64,000 nt of DNA, taken from contig DHVX01000071.1 of NCBI GenBank assembly GCA_002412885.1, forward strand, positions 85,982-149,981, in the 5' to 3' direction. This document shows, piece after piece, positions 17,059-26,487 of the stretch (position 1 is its first letter; every line of letters begins with the position of its first letter). The notes below the pieces were generated by a model, which saw only the letters and a program-made list of their open reading frames with translations, searched no databases and was not told the origin of the DNA. A program made the translations under genes and the position numbers. The stretch is from Bacteroidales bacterium UBA5197. Lineage in GTDB: Bacteria; Bacteroidota; Bacteroidia; Bacteroidales; Lentimicrobiaceae.

Positions 17059-18330
17059 ATGTTTAATATTCAGGACTTGCATTTAGAAAAGGAATTGTTG
17101 CCTCTTATAGATTTCACCCCGAATGAATTCTCGCGAAAAACTTTGCAGGAGCTAATAAAACAACCGCTTGGCTCTATAGAAGAAATTCTCCACAGGCAGC
17201 TCATATTGAAGGGGTTTATTGCCAATAATGTTATTTTCAAAAATTATACTTATTCCAGGAGAGAATTGTTGGAGGTTTTATCATTTCTTAAACCTGAAAA
17301 TTTTAATGATAATCCGAAAAGAAATCAGAGACTACGTCTTTTGTTTTCAGAGCAGAGCAGACACAGAAAAGCCAGCAATCTGATTCAAGCAGTACTGTTT
17401 TTGAATAGAATTCAATTGTTTTTTATTGCAAGAATAAATTTAGCAGTCTTTCCTGAAAATTATAAAAAGGTTCTGATTAATATAAATGACTTTCTTTCAG
17501 GTTTAAACTTGCCCAAATATGAACTATTAATCAGAGAGCAGAATTTCAAGGTAAAACATATTGTCGAATTATCTGACTTGTTTGCCGAAGCAATTGTCAA
17601 CGGAGAATTTGAGAAATTCTGGAAACACTTTTTTTTATTTGAGGCTTACCTGTCTATCAGTCTGGGAATATTAAAACACGAATGGGCATTCCCGACATTT
17701 TCAAAAAAAGGATTCACTTTGATTGAATTTTATCATCCGATGTTGTTGAACCCTGTATCCAATAGTTTTACAACAAATAGCAATGTTATTTTAATAACCG
17801 GACCCAATATGTCCGGAAAATCAACATTCCTGAAAGCTGTAGGTCTTTGCGTTTTTCTTGGTCACATCGGGTTAGGTGTGCCGGCCAAAAAAGCAGAAAT
17901 TCCATTTGTTGATACAATCTCAATATCTATAAACCTCAATGACGATATTATAAGCGGGTTTAGCCATTTTATGACTGAACTGATAAACCTCAAAAAAGTA
18001 ATTACCGAAGCTACAGAGAATAATTATTGTTTCGCTGTATTTGATGAATTATTCAGAGGCACCAACAATGAAGACGCAATAGAAATAAGTGCAATGACAA
18101 TAAAAGGGTTAACAAAATTTAAAAATTCAATATTCTTTATTTCTACACACCTTCAGGAGCTGAAAGAGTTAGCAGAGGTGAAAGAGGAAAAAATTGCAAC
18201 TTTTTACATTGACTGTGAATTGAAAAATAACAATCCTAAATTTACTTATGAGTTAAAAGAAGGGTGGTCGAACCTAAAAGTTGGACGAATATTAATTGAA
18301 AAAGAAGGGTTAAACAAACTATTGGGTTAA
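17059..18330 (+). CDS. MutS-family ATPase lacking the mismatch-recognition domain
   Basis: This is a 423-residue protein from the ATG at 17059; an in-frame ATG at 17017 is the alternative. The C-terminal half is a clear MutS ABC-type ATPase: Walker A GPNMSGKST at about residue 248, Walker B FAVFDELFRGTN at about 325, then the STHLQELKELA switch. The first ~230 residues are a helical core/lever region. The mismatch-binding N-terminal domain of MutS and the Smr nuclease of MutS2 are both absent, so mismatch repair is doubtful. Short MutS-related ATPases of unknown role exist in Bacteroidetes. The gene is visibly more AT-rich than its neighbours, which may mean transfer or relaxed selection. Confidence 0.82.
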   Translation: MFNIQDLHLEKELLPLIDFTPNEFSRKTLQELIKQPLGSIEEILHRQLILKGFIANNVIFKNYTYSRRELLEVLSFLKPENFNDNPKRNQRLRLLFSEQSRHRKASNLIQAVLFLNRIQLFFIARINLAVFPENYKKVLININDFLSGLNLPKYELLIREQNFKVKHIVELSDLFAEAIVNGEFEKFWKHFFLFEAYLSISLGILKHEWAFPTFSKKGFTLIEFYHPMLLNPVSNSFTTNSNVILITGPNMSGKSTFLKAVGLCVFLGHIGLGVPAKKAEIPFVDTISISINLNDDIISGFSHFMTELINLKKVITEATENNYCFAVFDELFRGTNNEDAIEISAMTIKGLTKFKNSIFFISTHLQELKELAEVKEEKIATFYIDCELKNNNPKFTYELKEGWSNLKVGRILIEKEGLNKLLG

Positions 18331-18473
18331 GACAGATGAAGGGGTGAGAGTAATCAAATGAATATGCAGTTCGCATCATCCTTAATCAAGTCATCTGCCG
18401 CCATACTTTTTCTCTTTCTTAAAAAAAACTACTTTTGAAGCTGCAATATTACCAAAATTGAACCATCTGCACC

Positions 18474-18839
18474 ATGAACAATACAACTGAATATGATGAG
18501 CGTTTCGCTAAAATGTCCTTTGCCCTGGTTTATCCAATGTACCTCCTGAAAGTTGAAAAAAAAGGCAGAACTAAGGAAGAACTTCATCAGGTAATTGAAT
18601 GGTTGACAGGCTTTAACAACGAAAAACTAGAAAGCCTGATCGAAGAAAATGTAAATTTTGAAACATTTTTCCAGCAAGCAAACTTAAACCCTTCTTCGCA
18701 TCTGATTACCGGAGTTATTTGCGGTTATCGAGTGGAAGAGATACAGAATCCTCTCACACAAAAAGTCAGGTACCTTGATAAACTGGTAGATGAACTGGCA
18801 AAAGGAAGAAAAATGGAGAAGATATTGAGGGGGATATAG
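18474..18839 (+). CDS. DUF2200 family protein
   Basis: This 121-residue cytoplasmic protein matches the DUF2200 family along its length: the MSFALVYPMYLLKVEKKGRT opening block, EVIEWLTG-like core, the LITGVICGYRVEEI block and the C-terminal LDKLVDELAKGRKMEKIL. The family is widespread among bacteria and has no established biochemical role that I know. It is a single gene with an ATG start, 143 bases after the MutS-like gene. Confidence 0.85.
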   Translation: MNNTTEYDERFAKMSFALVYPMYLLKVEKKGRTKEELHQVIEWLTGFNNEKLESLIEENVNFETFFQQANLNPSSHLITGVICGYRVEEIQNPLTQKVRYLDKLVDELAKGRKMEKILRGI

Positions 18840-19016
18840 GTTACAGAGGTTTTTAACCATACCGCTAATTGTTCTCCATTCAACCACCATTAAATTCACA
18901 CTCCGATGTCATTCCCTGCTATTTAATCAAAAGACAAAAGGTCAATAAATGAAGATCAGGTAAATGATTTTTCGCAGTGAGTGTGAGGTTGACTTTGAAA
19001 AAATGGAAAATTGCGA

Positions 19017-19973
19017 TCAGACCTCTCTTTGAATCAGGAAAACAGTGTAACCGATGTAAACCATCAATAAAATGGCAGCTTCCCACCTGTCGAGCCTTTT
19101 TTTACCGCCCAGAAACATGGCAAGAAACAATAACAAAGTGCCTGCTGCTACCAGATAGATATCGGTATTAAAGGTAGTATTGAAACTCAGAGGTCTGATC
19201 ATTCCACTTACCCCAAGTATAAGGAATATATTAAAGATATTAGATCCGATTATATTACCCACGGCAATATCATTGTTTTTGCGGTAGGCAGCCACCACCG
19301 ATGTCGCCAGCTCGGGTAATGAAGTGCCTGCAGCTATAATTGTCAGCCCGATTATTTTTTGACTCACACCATAAGCTTCAGCAAGGTCAATGGCATTTGT
19401 AACAACCAGCCTGCCACCAAAAATCAGACCTGCAAAACCAAGAACGATAAATAACGTGATTTTAAATACTGTTAAATGCTTGTCTGTGACTGATGCATCC
19501 GTTCTGTCTGTTCGCATCTGCCTGTAAATATAATAAAGGAACAGCCCAAAAAATACAAGCAAAATTAATGCATCGGCCCTTGAAAGAATGTTACTTCCAC
19601 CCATAAACATATCGTTACCCACCACAAAGAGTAAAACCAACGCCAACAAAGAAAAGGGAATCTCCTTCCATACAGTGCTTGATTGCACCACCAAAGGACT
19701 GATTAAACCGGCAATGCCAAGAATGGCAAACAGGTTAAACATATTGCTGCCGATGACATTGGCAAAAACGATATCATGATGATTTTGCATGGATGAATAA
19801 ACATTCACCACGAGCTCAGGCGCTGAGGTGCCAAACGCAACAATGGTCAACCCAATAGCCAGATCAGGAATCCTGTATTTTTTGGCCAGAGCAGAAGCTC
19901 CTTCAACCAGCCAATCGGCTCCTTTAATCAGCAGCACAAAACCTGCCAGCAACAGAAATATTTGCAGTGTCAT
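19017..19973 (-). CDS. Calcium/sodium antiporter (YrbG family)
   Basis: This 318-residue inner-membrane protein has about ten hydrophobic segments. It shows two internal alpha-repeats of the cation/Ca2+ exchanger superfamily: GLTIVAFGTSAPELVVN near residue 45 and GLTIIAAGTSLPELATSV near residue 205, each with the Glu-containing ion-binding motif. An acidic/polar loop joins the halves. The predicted activity is Ca2+ export in exchange for Na+. The length matches YrbG. A CAAAAGTA box (TACTTTTG on its strand) lies at 20005-20012, about 30 bases before the start. It is divergent from the phosphate transporter. Confidence 0.93.
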   Translation of the reverse strand: MTLQIFLLLAGFVLLIKGADWLVEGASALAKKYRIPDLAIGLTIVAFGTSAPELVVNVYSSMQNHHDIVFANVIGSNMFNLFAILGIAGLISPLVVQSSTVWKEIPFSLLALVLLFVVGNDMFMGGSNILSRADALILLVFFGLFLYYIYRQMRTDRTDASVTDKHLTVFKITLFIVLGFAGLIFGGRLVVTNAIDLAEAYGVSQKIIGLTIIAAGTSLPELATSVVAAYRKNNDIAVGNIIGSNIFNIFLILGVSGMIRPLSFNTTFNTDIYLVAAGTLLLFLAMFLGGKKRLDRWEAAILLMVYIGYTVFLIQREV

Positions 19974-20004
19974 AAAAATGATAAACAGTTTAAAAAAACG
20001 TTCG

Positions 20005-20012
20005 CAAAAGTA
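20005..20012 (-). promoter_or_regulatory. Probable -7 box of the antiporter gene (TACTTTTG)
   Basis: The TACTTTTG on the minus strand matches TAnnTTTG, 31 bases from the start codon at 19973. No -33 element is clear. Confidence 0.45.
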
Positions 20013-20181
20013 TGCAAAATAGCATCAGTAATTACTGAATAAATCTGTCTGTAACAATTTATTATCAGGCTGTTCAGAACAGGCATGCCATCACCTGATA
20101 ACTTAACAATAACTTAACATACGCTCTGTTATGCAGGAATAATCTTTGACTAATATTGCGCCTTCAATTCCTCTCCATCAA

Positions 20182-22395
20182 ATGGAAACCATTTACCTGA
20201 TTCTCATCCTTGTTTTATTTCTGCTTGCCATTTCCGACCTTATCGTTGGTGTGAGCAACGATGCAGTAAACTTTTTAAATTCGGCAGTTGGCTCGAAAGC
20301 TGCACCGCTGAAAATTGTAATGCTGGTAGCTGCAGCCGGGGTCCTCGCGGGAACAGTTTTTTCGGGGGGAATGATGGAGATAGCCAGAAGCGGGATTTTT
20401 TATCCCGACAAGTTCACATTTGCCGATATAATGCTGATTTTTCTGGCGGTAATGATCACCGATGTGATTTTGCTTGACACTTTCAACACCATAGGTTTTC
20501 CAACATCAACAACAGTTTCGCTGGTTTTTGAACTAATGGGGGCCTCTGTTGCAATTGCAATATTTAAAATTGCAGGAGGGGCAGAACATACACAGCTTGG
20601 CGAATACATAAATTCAGGAAAGGCACTGGCAGTTATATCGGGAATTTTACTTTCTGTAATCATTGCTTTTACGATTGGTGCCTTTACTCAGTTTGTAACC
20701 CGACTGATTTTCACGTTTAACTATGAGCGGAGACTCAAATACCTTGGCGGACTTTTCGGAGGAATCGCCATCACCATCATCGTCTATTTTATTCTGATAA
20801 AAGGTGCAAAAGATGCAGCTTTTATGACCCCTGCCAATTATAAATGGGTAAAAGACAACAGTTTGCAACTTCTGATTTTCAGTTTTGCAGGCTTCACCTC
20901 TCTACTTTACCTGGTTAATATTTTCTTCAGGGTTAATGTTCTGAAAATTGTGGTACTTGTGGGAACATTCGCGTTGGCGATGGCTTTTGCCGGAAACGAT
21001 TTGGTGAATTTCATCGGTGTTCCACTGGCTGGCTATGACTCTTATTTAACTTTCATAAACACACCCGGCGCCAATCCGGGCTCCTTTACCATGGAAGCAC
21101 TCAGCGGTGCGGTAAAAACTCCAATGATTTTCCTGCTTATGTCAGGCGTAATCATGGTGATTACTCTATACTTATCGAAAAAAGCCCGTACTGTAATTAT
21201 GACCGAGGTTAACCTCAGTCGCCAGGATGAAGGTGAAGAAAGATTTGGTTCCTCAGCATTATCAAGAGGCATTGTCAGAGTTTCGCTTGGCATGAACAGT
21301 TTTTTTTCAGGTATTCTTCCTGAAAGCACGAAAGAATGGATAGCCGTAAGGTTTGCTCCACTTCCCAGAAAACGAAAAGAGAAAAATCTTCCGGCTTTTG
21401 ACCTCCTCAGGGCTGCGGTGAATCTGGTGGTATCAAGTGCCCTGATTGCTCTTGGAACTTCATTAAAACTGCCGCTTTCAACTACTTATGTGACTTTTAT
21501 GGTGGCAATGGGCACCAGCCTTTCAGATGGCGCGTGGGACCGGGAAAGTGCAGTTTACAGAATCACCGGTGTATTTTCAGTAATCGGAGGGTGGTTCTTT
21601 ACAGCTATATCTGCATTTACAATATCTTTTATTCTGGCCTCCCTGTTTTTCGTTGGCGGAACAATTGCCATTTTTATCATGATTTCAATTGCTGCTTTTA
21701 TGGCTTACCGGACTCATAGAATTCACCTGAAAAAAGAAGAATCAGGAAAAGTATCAAAGGCTAAAGAAGAAGCAGTAAATCCGGATAATGTAAAAGAATT
21801 CTGCACCAAAAATGCAGCTGAAACCTTTACAACAGTTTCTGCATTTTACAATCAGATTATTACCGGAAACCAGAATACCGACATAAGCGCATTAAGAGAG
21901 ATCAGAAATAACATTACCGGGCTGCAGAAGGAAGCCAGAACTCAAAGAAAGATAGTATCACAGGTGCTTAAAGGAACTGCTGAGCAGGAAGCCGATCAGG
22001 CATACTATGCCATCAGAACACAGGATAACCTTCTGGAGATTCTTAATTGTATTGGCATTATTGCAGGAGCTTCAATAAGCCATATGGCCAATCATCATAA
22101 GCCTCTGAGCGAAATGCAGCTGACTGAGCTAAAAACAATTAATGATAAACTCACCATTCTTTTACATGGTATAGCCCGGACTGTTGCACCCGATGACAAC
22201 ACCATCGCAGAAACTCCTGAGGTTCTGAAAATACCGGTAGAAGCCGAAATAGAGAAGAGCAGTAAAAACGAGGTAAAACGAATCCGCGAAGAAATGACTG
22301 GCAACCGAAGCAGCATTTTATTTATGAGCATATTGCAGGAAACCAGAAATATAGTTCACTTTTCATCACAGGTTTTGCACAGCCTTAATAAATAA
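20182..22395 (+). CDS. PiT-family inorganic phosphate transporter with PhoU-like C-terminus
   Basis: This is a 737-residue protein; the ATG at 20182 is preferred over an in-frame start at 20146. It has many membrane segments and the two PiT signature regions: GVSNDAVNFLNSAVGSKA near residue 30, and AGNDLVNFIGVPLAG near residue 270. TFNTIGFPTSTTVSL is also typical. After the last membrane segment (about residue 520), a ~200-residue helical soluble region resembles PhoU-type domains. This fusion is common in Bacteroidetes and probably couples uptake to phosphate sensing. The transporter uses Na+ or H+ gradients. The DedA gene follows after 77 bases. Confidence 0.9.
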   Translation: METIYLILILVLFLLAISDLIVGVSNDAVNFLNSAVGSKAAPLKIVMLVAAAGVLAGTVFSGGMMEIARSGIFYPDKFTFADIMLIFLAVMITDVILLDTFNTIGFPTSTTVSLVFELMGASVAIAIFKIAGGAEHTQLGEYINSGKALAVISGILLSVIIAFTIGAFTQFVTRLIFTFNYERRLKYLGGLFGGIAITIIVYFILIKGAKDAAFMTPANYKWVKDNSLQLLIFSFAGFTSLLYLVNIFFRVNVLKIVVLVGTFALAMAFAGNDLVNFIGVPLAGYDSYLTFINTPGANPGSFTMEALSGAVKTPMIFLLMSGVIMVITLYLSKKARTVIMTEVNLSRQDEGEERFGSSALSRGIVRVSLGMNSFFSGILPESTKEWIAVRFAPLPRKRKEKNLPAFDLLRAAVNLVVSSALIALGTSLKLPLSTTYVTFMVAMGTSLSDGAWDRESAVYRITGVFSVIGGWFFTAISAFTISFILASLFFVGGTIAIFIMISIAAFMAYRTHRIHLKKEESGKVSKAKEEAVNPDNVKEFCTKNAAETFTTVSAFYNQIITGNQNTDISALREIRNNITGLQKEARTQRKIVSQVLKGTAEQEADQAYYAIRTQDNLLEILNCIGIIAGASISHMANHHKPLSEMQLTELKTINDKLTILLHGIARTVAPDDNTIAETPEVLKIPVEAEIEKSSKNEVKRIREEMTGNRSSILFMSILQETRNIVHFSSQVLHSLNK

Positions 22396-22472
22396 AGAGA
22401 TTCAAGGATTCAAAGATTTTCACAATTTCTTGCTCACAAGTAAATTGATTTTTCAATCGTTAACCAAATTCC

Positions 22473-23099
22473 ATGACAGAAATATTTTCTGAAATAACTT
22501 CCTGGTATTTCAATAACATCAACTATTTCACCATTACCTTGCTTATGGTGGTTGAGAGTTCGTTTATACCCTTTCCTTCGGAAGTTATTGTACCTCCGGC
22601 AGCCTACAAAGCAGCAACTGGAGAACTGAATATATTTCTTGTAGTTTTCTTCGCAACCCTTGGCGCCTTGATTGGTGCTTTATTCAATTACTATTTCGCT
22701 TTATGGATAGGCCGGTCGGCAATTTATGCGCTGGCTGATACAAGATTGGCAAGAATGTTTATGATTCAGCCTTCATCTATAAAAAAAGCTGAAGATTATT
22801 TTGTCAGACATGGCAAAACTTCAACCTTTATCGGCAGACTGATACCAGCCATACGTCAATTGATATCCATTCCTGCGGGGCTTGCCCGGATGCCACTGAA
22901 AAGCTTTATTATTTACACCACCGCCGGTGCATTGCTGTGGAACACAATTCTGGCTTTTATCGGTTATTATTTCCCGAAAGAACTGATGGATAAATATTAC
23001 CATGAAATAAATGCGGTGATGATAATTTCCGGTATTTTGTTTGCATTATATCTGGTTTACCAGGGATTTAAGGCAAAAAGCAAAAACAAACAATCTTAA
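22473..23099 (+). CDS. DedA family membrane protein
   Basis: This 208-residue inner-membrane protein has the DedA/SNARE-associated domain. The conserved ESSFIPFPSEVI motif sits near residue 30, the GALIGALFNYYFALWIGR block near 70-90, and GRLIPAIRQLISIPAGLARM near 125-145. DedA proteins support membrane lipid (undecaprenyl phosphate or phospholipid) translocation and envelope stress tolerance. It is downstream of the PiT gene in the same direction and may share its transcript. Confidence 0.92.
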   Translation: MTEIFSEITSWYFNNINYFTITLLMVVESSFIPFPSEVIVPPAAYKAATGELNIFLVVFFATLGALIGALFNYYFALWIGRSAIYALADTRLARMFMIQPSSIKKAEDYFVRHGKTSTFIGRLIPAIRQLISIPAGLARMPLKSFIIYTTAGALLWNTILAFIGYYFPKELMDKYYHEINAVMIISGILFALYLVYQGFKAKSKNKQS

Positions 23100-23201
23100 A
23101 AAATGCATCAGGAAATCATAATCGGTTGTGAGTGTTTAACATAATTATTACTCAGAAGGGATAGTTAATCCGGTTTGATAATAAATATTCGAATAATTCT
23201 A

Positions 23202-23209
23202 TAAATTTG
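23202..23209 (+). promoter_or_regulatory. -7 box (TAAATTTG) that decides the lipoprotein start
   Basis: The TAAATTTG ends two bases before an in-frame ATG at 23211, so transcripts should begin after that codon. The ATG at 23232 is therefore the likely start. A TTTG at 23174-23177 is a candidate -33 element, with a slightly long spacer of 24 bases. Confidence 0.5.
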
Positions 23210-23231
23210 AATGGTTTTAAAAATATTAGAA

Positions 23232-24089
23232 ATGAGAAATACATATACATTTAATTCGTTCATAATTATACTGTTACTTGTTTTAGTATCCTGTGACAAA
23301 GAAAGCCACAAGGACGATACTGATACTGGCAATCGTGATCCAAGGTTAAAAAAACTTACAGCTACACTCCGAATAAATAACTATTCGTATGATGAGATCA
23401 ATGAAGTTTTTTTTCGATATAACAACAAGAACGAACTTGCAAGTATAGCTTCTCCATTTTTAGGCGACTCAGTTTATTTTACATATCGGCAAGACGGAAA
23501 GATAACTTCCGCGTTTTATCAGGAAACTGACGATTTTCAATATACAAGCCAATACACATGGGGTGAAAATACTGTGACGATAACTTCCACATCAGATCCG
23601 GAAGCTAAAATAGTAATAACACTTAACAACAATGAGAACATGGTAAAAATGGAGTCCTATGAATATGACGGAACAAACTGGCAATTAACTAATTATAACA
23701 CATATACCTGGATAAATGAGAATCTTACCAGAACAGAAATTTTTGTTGATGCTTACTCCAAAGCTTTCACTCCGGAAGCAGGCACTGAGTTCGAAGGCAC
23801 TAACCATTCAGGTTCCTTATTTTACAAGTATGAAGATGTGATATACACTTATGATCAAAAAGAAAATCCATTCAGAAAATTCTATTTTTACAAGTTTTCA
23901 GAGAATGCATACATGGGCTCTGCAAACAATGCAATTTCAGCTACCACTAATAGAATCAACATTATAGGTGAGCATATTAATACCTTTACACAAAGTTTCA
24001 TTTATACTTATCAGGAAACCGACCTTCCTGAAACAAAACTCGAAGAAAGATCAAACTCGTCATATTTCCAGGAATTTGAGTATGAATAA
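23232..24089 (+). CDS. Lipoprotein, function unknown
   Basis: This is a 285-residue lipoprotein from the ATG at 23232. The signal peptide is NSFIIILLLVLVSC, with the lipidated Cys at about residue 22. It is followed by DKESHKDD, an acidic stretch compatible with surface export. The rest is a beta-rich chain with repeated YTYQ/FTYR-like strands (VYFTYRQDGKITSAFYQ, NTYTWINENL), reminiscent of YD/RHS-like or DUF4595-like strand repeats. No catalytic motif is seen. It is a single gene between the DedA and LUD genes. Confidence 0.75.
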   Translation: MRNTYTFNSFIIILLLVLVSCDKESHKDDTDTGNRDPRLKKLTATLRINNYSYDEINEVFFRYNNKNELASIASPFLGDSVYFTYRQDGKITSAFYQETDDFQYTSQYTWGENTVTITSTSDPEAKIVITLNNNENMVKMESYEYDGTNWQLTNYNTYTWINENLTRTEIFVDAYSKAFTPEAGTEFEGTNHSGSLFYKYEDVIYTYDQKENPFRKFYFYKFSENAYMGSANNAISATTNRINIIGEHINTFTQSFIYTYQETDLPETKLEERSNSSYFQEFEYE

Positions 24090-24281
24090 GCCCTCTGGTA
24101 AACTTTCATTCCTCCCTCTTCCACTCCATCATCTTCGCGATCTTTTATTATTCCATACATTTGATGCATAAAGACAAATGATCTAAAAATACATTTCAGT
24201 TATTATGAGGTGATATTTGCTCAGGTAATTTAATACACCTCCTCTGCCCTGACAATCCCAAATTCAAAATCATTTCCTCCA

Positions 24282-24310
24282 TTGCCACGCGGTTTTATCT
24301 GCTAACTTTG
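24282..24310 (+). promoter_or_regulatory. Promoter of the LUD-domain gene
   Basis: TTG at 24282-24284 and TAACTTTG at 24303-24310 are separated by 18 bases, close to the Bacteroidetes -33/-7 arrangement. The ATG is at 24331, giving a leader of roughly 15 bases. Confidence 0.55.
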
Positions 24311-24330
24311 CCACACCAACAAATAATCAG

Positions 24331-24972
24331 ATGACCGAACACCATGTATGGCACAGCAAAGTAAATGGCGAAAAAGCAGTTTCAAAACTCAAAAAACATG
24401 GGTTTGATGCTTTTTTCTTTTCAACAAAAGAGGAAGCCGTAAAGTACATCTCGGCTCAGTTTTCCCCCGGGTTAAAAGTTGCTTTCGGCGGATCACTAAC
24501 GGCCAGACAACTTGGGCTGAGAGAACTGGCAAAAACCAGTAACTGCATAATCATCGACCACGGTTTACCTGATTTAAGTGAGAATGAGCGCCTGGACATA
24601 ATGCGGCAGGAGTTGATGAGCGATCTGTTTATCAGCAGCAGCAACGCAATTACACTGGATGGAAGCATTGTTAATGCCGATGGATATGGAAATCGGGTAG
24701 CAGCTATGATTTTTGGTCCAAGGAAGGTGATTGTGGTGGCAGGCATTAATAAAGTTGTTGAAAATGAAGAAGCTGCCCTCAACCGCTTGAAAAATACTGC
24801 CGCCCCTATGAATATGAAACGCCTGAACCGCGATACTCCATGCGCCATTGATGGAATCTGCCACGATTGCAATGCTGAAGAAAGAGGCTGTAGAGCATAC
24901 ACCATACTTCGACGCCGCCCGGCTCATACACCAACGCAGGTTATCATTATAGGTGAAGACCTGGGGATGTAG
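24331..24972 (+). CDS. LUD-domain protein (LutC/YkgG-like) with C-terminal Cys cluster
   Basis: This 213-residue protein has a LUD (DUF162) domain: AFGGSLTARQLGLRE near residue 52, SNAITLDGSIVNADGYGNRVAAMIFGP near 105-130, and VVAGINKVV. The C-terminus has Cys171, Cys177, Cys180 and Cys187 (CX5CX2CX6C), which could hold an Fe-S cluster. Stand-alone LUD proteins with this tail are annotated as lactate utilisation proteins, but the substrate is unproven. It might work with the LutA-like protein at 7946-8671, although the genes are not linked and no lutB is in the window. It has its own promoter and is divergently spaced from none of its neighbours. Confidence 0.83.
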   Translation: MTEHHVWHSKVNGEKAVSKLKKHGFDAFFFSTKEEAVKYISAQFSPGLKVAFGGSLTARQLGLRELAKTSNCIIIDHGLPDLSENERLDIMRQELMSDLFISSSNAITLDGSIVNADGYGNRVAAMIFGPRKVIVVAGINKVVENEEAALNRLKNTAAPMNMKRLNRDTPCAIDGICHDCNAEERGCRAYTILRRRPAHTPTQVIIIGEDLGM

Positions 24973-25074
24973 TAATGACGCGGCTTCCTTCCATCAAAAA
25001 GCACTACTCAGTAAGCTAAATATCAGTCATTTACATAAATTAATGCACTTTTAATCAATAATTTAATAAAAAAC

Positions 25075-25106
25075 TTGCTTTCTTTAGATTTGCTTCCTTA
25101 CTTTTG
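25075..25106 (+). promoter_or_regulatory. Promoter of purB
   Basis: TTG at 25075-25077 is followed after 21 bases by TACTTTTG at 25099-25106. This is the best match in the window to the Bacteroidetes -33/-7 consensus. The predicted transcript starts near 25112, about 18 bases before the ATG. Confidence 0.65.
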
Positions 25107-25129
25107 AACTTTCGTTTAAAGTTACAGAT

Positions 25130-26482
25130 ATGGAATTAACTGTATTGAATGCTATCTCTCCTGTAGACGGGAGATATAGAAAACAGGTAGAAGGACTGGC
25201 ATACTTCTTTTCAGAAGCAGCCCTTATTAACTACAGGGTTTTTGTTGAAACAGAGTATTTTATTGCACTTTGCCAGATTCCGCTGCCCCAGTTAAAAAAT
25301 GTAACCACGGCTGATTTTGAAAATCTGCGCGCACTTTGCCGTGATTTTACTTTTAACGATGCCGCCGAAGTTAAAGAGATAGAGGCTACAACAAACCACG
25401 ACGTAAAAGCCGTGGAATACTATCTCAAAAAGAAGTTCGACAAAATGGGCCTCGGAAAATATAAGGAGTTCCTTCATTTCGGGCTAACTTCTCAGGATAT
25501 CAACAATACTTCAGGGCCTTATGCGCTGAGGCTCGCAATGGAAGAAATTGTACTTCCAATACTTGAGGAGCTTGTGAAGAAACTCACCGACAAATCAAAA
25601 ACATGGAAAAATGTTCCCATGTTGGCCAGAACTCACGGTCAACCGGCAACACCAACAACAGTTGGTAAAGAACTGTATGTTTTTGTGGATCGGCTTAAAC
25701 AACAGATAAAGCAATTAAAATCCATTCCTTACACCGCCAAATTTGGTGGCGCAACCGGAAACCTGAATGCGCATTATGCTGCTTATCCTGAAATTGACTG
25801 GATTGCTTTTGCAGATAAGTTTACACGAGAACACCTGAATCTTGAACGGCAGAAATTCACCACTCAGATTGAGCATTACGACAATCTGGCAGCACTTTTT
25901 GATGCCCTTAAACGCATAAACAACATTATGATCGACCTCAGCCGTGATGTATGGGCTTATGTATCAATGGATTATTTCAAACAGAAGATAAAAGCCGGCG
26001 AAGTTGGATCATCAGCAATGCCGCACAAAGTCAATCCCATTGATTTTGAGAATGCCGAAGGAAATCTCGGCATTGCAAACGCACTTTTTGAGCATCTTTC
26101 CTCAAAACTACCCATCTCAAGGTTACAGCGCGATCTTACCGATTCAACAGTTTCAAGAAATATTGGCATTCCGGCAGCGCATACTGTAATTGCCATAAAA
26201 TCAATCACACGGGGTTTGTCAAAACTCGTTCTGAATGAAGAAAAAATTGCACTCGATCTGGAAAATAACTGGGCGGTAGTTGCCGAGGCCATTCAAACCA
26301 TTTTAAGAAGAGAAGGTTTCCCGAAACCTTACGAAGCGCTGAAAGGCCTTACCCGCACAAACACCCGCATAACCGCAGAAAGCATCCGTACTTTTATTGA
26401 AAAACTCAATGTGAGTGACAAAGTCAAAAATGAGCTTCTGGCGCTAAGTCCACATAATTACACAGGGCATATCGGGTTTTAG
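25130..26482 (+). CDS. purB: Adenylosuccinate lyase
   Basis: This 450-residue enzyme of the fumarase/aspartase superfamily cleaves SAICAR and adenylosuccinate, releasing fumarate, in purine synthesis. It opens with the typical ISPVDGRYRKQV. It carries HFGLTSQDINNTSGP, ARTHGQPATPTTVGKE (catalytic His) and the flexible-loop signature GSSAMPHKVNPIDFEN (catalytic Ser near residue 294). The full length and order of motifs match the long bacterial type. A well-spaced promoter precedes it. It is a single gene followed by repeat array R4 and a convergent alanine dehydrogenase gene. Confidence 0.97.
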   Translation: MELTVLNAISPVDGRYRKQVEGLAYFFSEAALINYRVFVETEYFIALCQIPLPQLKNVTTADFENLRALCRDFTFNDAAEVKEIEATTNHDVKAVEYYLKKKFDKMGLGKYKEFLHFGLTSQDINNTSGPYALRLAMEEIVLPILEELVKKLTDKSKTWKNVPMLARTHGQPATPTTVGKELYVFVDRLKQQIKQLKSIPYTAKFGGATGNLNAHYAAYPEIDWIAFADKFTREHLNLERQKFTTQIEHYDNLAALFDALKRINNIMIDLSRDVWAYVSMDYFKQKIKAGEVGSSAMPHKVNPIDFENAEGNLGIANALFEHLSSKLPISRLQRDLTDSTVSRNIGIPAAHTVIAIKSITRGLSKLVLNEEKIALDLENNWAVVAEAIQTILRREGFPKPYEALKGLTRTNTRITAESIRTFIEKLNVSDKVKNELLALSPHNYTGHIGF

Positions 26483-26487
26483 TTTTA

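Noticed and set aside
24456..24905. 149-codon open frame antisense to the LUD gene
   Set aside because: It is a shadow of a conserved protein with no start signal of its own.
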